Origin: an uncultured Oscillospiraceae bacterium
GTDB taxonomy: Bacteria > Bacillota > Clostridia > Oscillospirales > Oscillospiraceae
NCBI GenBank assembly: GCA_910587505.1
Contig: CAJULD010000050.1
Span: 1-9,093, forward strand
Length of the DNA: 9,093 nucleotides
Reading direction: 5' to 3'
Made by a program: the position numbers and the translations under genes. This document shows, one piece after another, positions 6,315-9,093 of the stretch (within the stretch, counting starts at the first letter, position 1; each line of letters starts with the position of its first letter). The notes under the pieces are model-generated. The model was not told the DNA's origin, ran no database searches, and saw only the letters and a program-made list of their open reading frames with translations.

Positions 6315-6569
6315 TCACTTTCCGCTTTCCAGCGCCTCCGTCAGGGCCCTGGAGAGCTGATCGGGACAGCTGGTGGGCTTCCAGCCGCACTGGATGCCCT
6401 GGAGCTTTGCGATCGCCTCCTGCGCGGGCATATCCTTCACCAGGCTGCAAATGCCCTTCAGGTTGCCGTTGCAGCCGCCGGTAAAGCTTACGGAACGGAT
6501 GACGCCGTCCTCCAGCTCCAGATCGATCCGGGAGGAGCACACGCCGCTGGGCGTATATGTATAGGTCAT
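6315..6569 (-). CDS. TIGR03905-type TSCPD domain protein
   Basis: This small 84-residue cytoplasmic protein consists of one TSCPD domain. The name-giving motif TSCPD is at 66-70. Conserved cysteines are at 11 (GVCSS), 33 (GGCNGN), 41 (GICSL), 61 and 68, which look able to bind metal. The same fold occurs at the C-terminus of some vitamin B12-dependent ribonucleotide reductases, but the free-standing form common in Clostridia has no proven function. Length is typical. ATG 6569 has AAGGAG (6579-6584) nine bases upstream, and the gene has its own promoter and terminator, so it is probably monocistronic. Start codons further upstream in this frame lie across the promoter and are rejected. Confidence 0.9.
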   Translation of the reverse strand: MTYTYTPSGVCSSRIDLELEDGVIRSVSFTGGCNGNLKGICSLVKDMPAQEAIAKLQGIQCGWKPTSCPDQLSRALTEALESGK

Positions 6570-6608
6570 GCTGTCGGTCTCCTTTTTTACAAATTGAGGA
6601 ATGGGTAC

Positions 6609-6637
6609 AGTATAGCAGATTTTCTCGGCATTGGCAA
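6609..6637 (-). promoter_or_regulatory. Sigma-A promoter of the TSCPD gene
   Basis: TTGCCA (6632-6637) and TATACT (6609-6614) are 17 bases apart on the minus strand, with TG one base before the -10. The leader to the ATG at 6569 would be about 33 bases. Confidence 0.75.
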
Positions 6638-6694
6638 GTACCGGCGCACACAAAAAAGGGCGGCAGCTTCGCGGAAGACAGTCCTCAGTCAGAA

Positions 6695-7483
6695 TCACCG
6701 GTAAAACCGGTGACAGCCAATGGTGGCGTAATAGGGCCGGTTGGCCCGCACCCACGTCCCCTGGGAGAGATCCGGGTTAAAAAAGTACAGGCTTTCTCCC
6801 GCCGCATCCACTCCGGCCAGCGCCAGCCGCGCCGCCAGCACGCTCTGCTCCGTGGGCTCGTCATAGATGGTCTGGTTGGACACGGGCTCGAACTGCACGC
6901 CGTTCTTCCGGTCGAAGACCACCTCCTTCACCGTGTCGGGGAACTCGCTGGAGGCCGTCCGGTTGAGAATCACATTTCCCACGGCGATCTGGCCCGTCAG
7001 GCTCTCGCCCCGGCTTTCAGCGCTGATGATCCGGCAAAGCCAGTAGAAATCCTCTTCCGTCCAGGCCGCCGCTTCTGTTGAGCGCACGGCGATGGGGGTG
7101 TCCCAGTCCACGAACTCCACCTCCGCGCCCAGCAGATTTGCCACGCTGCGCAGCGGCACGTATGTACGGCCCTCCCGCAGCACTGCCTTCCTTCCGGTGC
7201 CAAAAAGCCAGCCGTCCGCCAGCACATAGCTCCGCTGAATGGGGACGTCCAGGGTGAACAGGTCCGTCTCCGCGGAGGCCACCCGCCCGGCGTGATCCCA
7301 CACGGTCTCCCAGCCGCCCATGGCCTCCAGCAGCGGCACCAGCTGCACATAGGTGGCGCCGTTCTCGGCAAAGGCGGGCACCGTTTCCCCGCCCACCGTC
7401 ACAGTCACTTCATCTGCCGCCCGGGCCGGAGCGGCCAGCAGACAGGCGGCCAGCAGCAGGGCCGCAATATTTTTTCCCGTCAT
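6695..7483 (-). CDS. Secreted SleB-like cell-wall hydrolase with copper-amine-oxidase-like N-terminal domain
   Basis: This exported 262-residue protein probably cuts peptidoglycan. Residues 1-22 form a signal peptide (Lys, then a hydrophobic LLLAACLLAA core, then APARA before the cut). Residues about 28-135 match the copper amine oxidase N-terminal-like (stalk) domain, with two copies of the VPLLEAMGG / VPLRSVANLLGAEV pattern; this is a cell-surface module and not an enzyme. Residues about 143-262 form the Hydrolase_2 (SleB/CwlJ) domain. It starts WLCRIISAESRGE with the probable catalytic Glu156, continues with GQIAVGNVILNR and ends YATIGCHRFYR. ATG 7483 has AAAGGAG five bases upstream; longer reading would cross the promoter. 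SleB relatives open the spore cortex in germination or act in growth, and which role applies here is not clear. The gene is transcribed alone, divergently from the sugar kinase. Confidence 0.9.
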   Translation of the reverse strand: MTGKNIAALLLAACLLAAPARAADEVTVTVGGETVPAFAENGATYVQLVPLLEAMGGWETVWDHAGRVASAETDLFTLDVPIQRSYVLADGWLFGTGRKAVLREGRTYVPLRSVANLLGAEVEFVDWDTPIAVRSTEAAAWTEEDFYWLCRIISAESRGESLTGQIAVGNVILNRTASSEFPDTVKEVVFDRKNGVQFEPVSNQTIYDEPTEQSVLAARLALAGVDAAGESLYFFNPDLSQGTWVRANRPYYATIGCHRFYR

Positions 7484-7517
7484 GTTGACTCCTTTCTGCA
7501 AAAAAGCTTTCTCCGAC

Positions 7518-7547
7518 AGTATAGCGGATGAGCACCGCCGGAGGCAA
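7518..7547 (-). promoter_or_regulatory. Sigma-A promoter of the SleB-like gene
   Basis: TTGCCT (7542-7547) and TATACT (7518-7523) are 18 bases apart on the minus strand. The ten bases GCTATACTGT around the -10 are identical to those of the TSCPD promoter. Confidence 0.65.
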
Positions 7548-7612
7548 GAAGTAAATTCTGGGAATTTCCGGCGGAATTGCGGCATTGCCGGGACAAATTT
7601 TTCCAAAACCGC

Positions 7613-7641
7613 TTGAAAAACCGGCGCAACCATGATATGCT
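7613..7641 (+). promoter_or_regulatory. Sigma-A promoter of the sugar kinase gene
   Basis: TTGAAA (7613-7618) and TATGCT (7636-7641) are separated by 17 bases. Transcription should begin near 7648, which leaves a leader of about 214 bases before the ATG at 7862. Confidence 0.7.
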
Positions 7642-7647
7642 GACCCT

Positions 7648-7861
7648 ACCTTCGATTAGCAGGGGGAAACGCGCCCGCCCACGGCCAGAACAGGAGCCGG
7701 ACTTTGTTCCCGGATCCGGCGGGCGGCAGCCCGCCTGCATCCTGCGGCCCTGCCAGTCCCTGTTTATGCCTGCCGGCAGGTTCCTTCGGAGTTTTCCGGG
7801 AGGGAAAACCATATTTCCCCTTCTCAATCGAAGGCACCTTTATTAGAGAGAGGTGCGTACC
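7648..7861 (+). ncRNA. Structured 5' leader: candidate cis-regulatory RNA or small structured RNA
   Basis: The predicted transcript starts one base before CCTTCGATT (7649-7657), which pairs perfectly with AATCGAAGG (7826-7834). Inside, GGGGAAA (7663-7669) pairs with TTTCCCC (7814-7820), so the ends of a domain of about 186 bases close on each other. Within it are GGCGGGC/GCCCGCC with a GGCA loop (7718-7724, 7729-7735), GCCGGA/TCCGGC (7696-7701, 7715-7720) and GTTTTCC/GGAAAAC (7791-7797, 7803-7809). Several pairings exclude each other. GCACCT (7834-7839) can pair with AGGTGC (7851-7856), hiding the ribosome site of the kinase gene. The layout suits a riboswitch with translational control. A 6S-like RNA with a long closing stem is another possibility. 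I do not recognise T-box, TPP, cobalamin or RNase P signatures. Confidence 0.5.
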
Positions 7862-8776
7862 ATGATCTACACCATCACCGCCAATCCCTCCCTGGATTAT
7901 GTAGTGGACGCGGAGCTGATTCCCGGCCAGATCAACCGGACCAGCAGCGAGGCCATCTATCCTGGCGGCAAGGGGATCAACGTCTCCCTGTCCCTTCAGC
8001 GGCTGGGGGAGGAGACCCGCGCTCTGGGCTTTGCCGCGGGCCGCATCGGCCAGACCATCCGGGATCTGCTGGATGATCTGGGCTGTCCCCATACCCTGCT
8101 GGAAAGCGGCGCCGGCGGACAAAGCCGCATCAACGTAAAGATCCGGGGCCAGGTGGAGACCGCCGTCAACGGCCGGGGGCCGGATCTGGGGGCGGGGGAC
8201 TTGGTGCGCCTGCTGGAGCTGCTCTCGGATGTGAAGCGGGACGACACCGTGGTCATCTCCGGCTGGGCCCAGAATATCGCCCTGTACGGCTCCATTCTCC
8301 GGCAGCTGGAGGAAAGCGGGTGCATGACGGTGCTCGATTGCAGCGGCGAGGCCCTGTGGCAGTGCCTGGAGTGCCACCCCTTCCTCATCAAGCCCAACCT
8401 GACGGAGCTGGGCGCGCTCTTCGGCGTGGAGGACCTGGAGTACGCCGAGGGCGTGGAGCTGGCCCACCGCCTGCAGCTGGAGGGAGCCAGAAACGTACTG
8501 GTCAGCATGGGCGGCGGCGGGGCTTTCCTGCTGACGGAGAGCCGGGAGCTGTATTTTGCGGGCGCCTGCGGCGGCCGGGCAACCAACACGGTGGGAGCCG
8601 GAGACTCCCTGATCGCCGGCTTCCTTACGGGCCTGCGGCAGACCGGCGACTTCGGCAGGGCCCTGCAAATGGGCGTGGCCGCCGGGTGTGCCACCGCCTT
8701 CAGCGACTGGCTGGGCACAAAGGAGCAGACGATGGTGATGCTCGGGCAGATCGAAGTGGAAACGCGGATGCTGTAA
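7862..8776 (+). CDS. PfkB-family hexose kinase, 1-phosphofructokinase-like
   Basis: This 304-residue ribokinase-fold enzyme uses ATP to phosphorylate a sugar phosphate. The closest named groups are 1-phosphofructokinase (FruK, giving fructose 1,6-bisphosphate) and tagatose-6-phosphate kinase (LacC). Visible signs are ITANPSLDYVVD at the N-terminus (5-16), the PGGKGINVS motif (34-42), KPNLTEL (177-183), VSMGGGGA (214-221) and the ATP-site signature NTVGAGDSLIAGF (242-254) with catalytic base Asp248. Length is normal. ATG 7862 is preferred over GTG 7853, since GAGGTG (7850-7855) then sits six bases upstream. No fruA transporter or fruR regulator is adjacent, so the substrate stays uncertain. 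It is a single-gene unit with its own promoter, a long foldable leader and a strong terminator. Confidence 0.92.
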   Translation: MIYTITANPSLDYVVDAELIPGQINRTSSEAIYPGGKGINVSLSLQRLGEETRALGFAAGRIGQTIRDLLDDLGCPHTLLESGAGGQSRINVKIRGQVETAVNGRGPDLGAGDLVRLLELLSDVKRDDTVVISGWAQNIALYGSILRQLEESGCMTVLDCSGEALWQCLECHPFLIKPNLTELGALFGVEDLEYAEGVELAHRLQLEGARNVLVSMGGGGAFLLTESRELYFAGACGGRATNTVGAGDSLIAGFLTGLRQTGDFGRALQMGVAAGCATAFSDWLGTKEQTMVMLGQIEVETRML

Positions 8777-8779
8777 AAA

Positions 8780-8819
8780 CAGCGGGCCGCCGTTCCGAAG
8801 TGGGAACGGCGGCCCGCTG
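8780..8819. terminator. Bidirectional terminator between convergent genes
   Basis: A perfect 17-bp stem (CAGCGGGCCGCCGTTCC at 8780-8796, GGAACGGCGGCCCGCTG at 8803-8819) with a 6-base loop fills the gap between the two stop codons. On the minus strand it is followed by five T (complement of A8775-8779); on the plus strand by CTCTATTTCC. It should stop both transcripts, the minus one best. Confidence 0.88.
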
Positions 8820-8821
8820 CT

Positions 8822-9010
8822 CTATTTCCTTTGGGAGGCCAACCGGACCGTGACGAACGCAAGCACCGGCAGTGTTAGCAGCGTCACGATCCCCAGCGTC
8901 CGCACCACCGCGTCCGGCGCCCCGGCCCACAGCAGCCGGCAAAGCCCCGGCAGGATTGCCACAGCCCCCAGCACGATCAGACAGACCGCCCATATCCGTT
9001 TCAGCTTCAT
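8822..9010 (-). CDS. Small two-helix membrane protein, unknown function
   Basis: This 62-residue protein has two predicted membrane helices, residues about 6-28 (IWAVCLIVLGAVAILPG and on) and about 38-56 (TLGIVTLLTLPVLAFVTVRL). A short polar link joins them and the ends are basic (MKLKR, ASQRK). No catalytic residues are visible. I know no function; similar short membrane proteins are frequent in Clostridia. ATG 9010 has AAGGAG ten bases upstream (9021-9026), and the stop lies two bases from the shared terminator. Its promoter would lie around or beyond the poly-C tract, so it may be the last gene of an operon cut off by the window end. Confidence 0.75.
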   Translation of the reverse strand: MKLKRIWAVCLIVLGAVAILPGLCRLLWAGAPDAVVRTLGIVTLLTLPVLAFVTVRLASQRK

Positions 9011-9044
9011 TCTGCTACGTCTCCTTTTTTTCCGGTATCCTCCG

Positions 9045-9091
<47 letters not shown>

Positions 9092-9093
9092 AC

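Noticed and set aside
7646..8862. Long minus-strand open frames opposite the sugar kinase
   Set aside because: The plus strand has clear PfkB motifs, promoter and terminator; the antisense peptides match nothing and lack starts with ribosome sites.

Overview
The window looks like chromosome from a GC-rich, spore-forming gut Firmicute, most likely in the Clostridia (Oscillospiraceae, Flavonifractor/Lawsonibacter-like). This is inferred from codon choice, the strong AGGAG ribosome sites, the DUF3784 and TIGR03905/TSCPD small proteins, a SleB-type hydrolase with a copper-amine-oxidase-like N-terminus, and a sigma-K gene fragment. No rRNA or tRNA is present to confirm it.

Region 1 (1 to about 2300) looks like the right-hand end of an integrated element. 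It has an AT-rich stretch with no convincing gene, a possible decayed ORF, a tiny 46-codon gene (500-640) and a large serine recombinase of the TnpX/SpoIVCA type (680-2254). Only about 47 bases after the recombinase stop, in the same orientation, an open frame (2302-2367) encodes the last 21 residues of a sporulation sigma factor. Its YVSRIEKRAL motif matches the C-terminus of sigma-K and not that of sigma-E, F or G. The most economical reading is a 'skin'-like element that splits sigK inside its region 4.2 helix-turn-helix and is excised by its own recombinase in the mother cell. A sigma-E/K-like promoter box precedes the small gene. The 5' half of sigK and the other att site would lie to the left, outside the window.

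Region 2 (2368-6197) is a minus-strand run. A beta-CASP metallo-beta-lactamase-fold RNase-like protein comes first, behind a near-consensus promoter whose -35 box lies in an inverted repeat. It is followed by a 220-base gap packed with hairpins, a DUF3784 membrane protein and an RlmD/RlmCD-type 23S rRNA uracil methyltransferase. The run ends at a terminator that faces the sigK tail.

Region 3 (6198-7547) holds two independently transcribed minus-strand genes, a TSCPD-domain protein and a secreted SleB-like cell-wall hydrolase. Their promoters share a GCTATACTGT core.

Region 4 (7548-8819) is a plus-strand PfkB-family sugar kinase (1-phosphofructokinase-like) with a good sigma-A promoter. Its roughly 210-nt leader can fold end to end and contains an SD-sequestering hairpin, so it is a candidate cis-regulatory RNA or a small structured RNA. 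A 17-bp hairpin terminator separates it from a convergent small membrane-protein gene (8822-9010). The window then runs into 45 consecutive C bases, most likely a sequencing artefact at a contig end.
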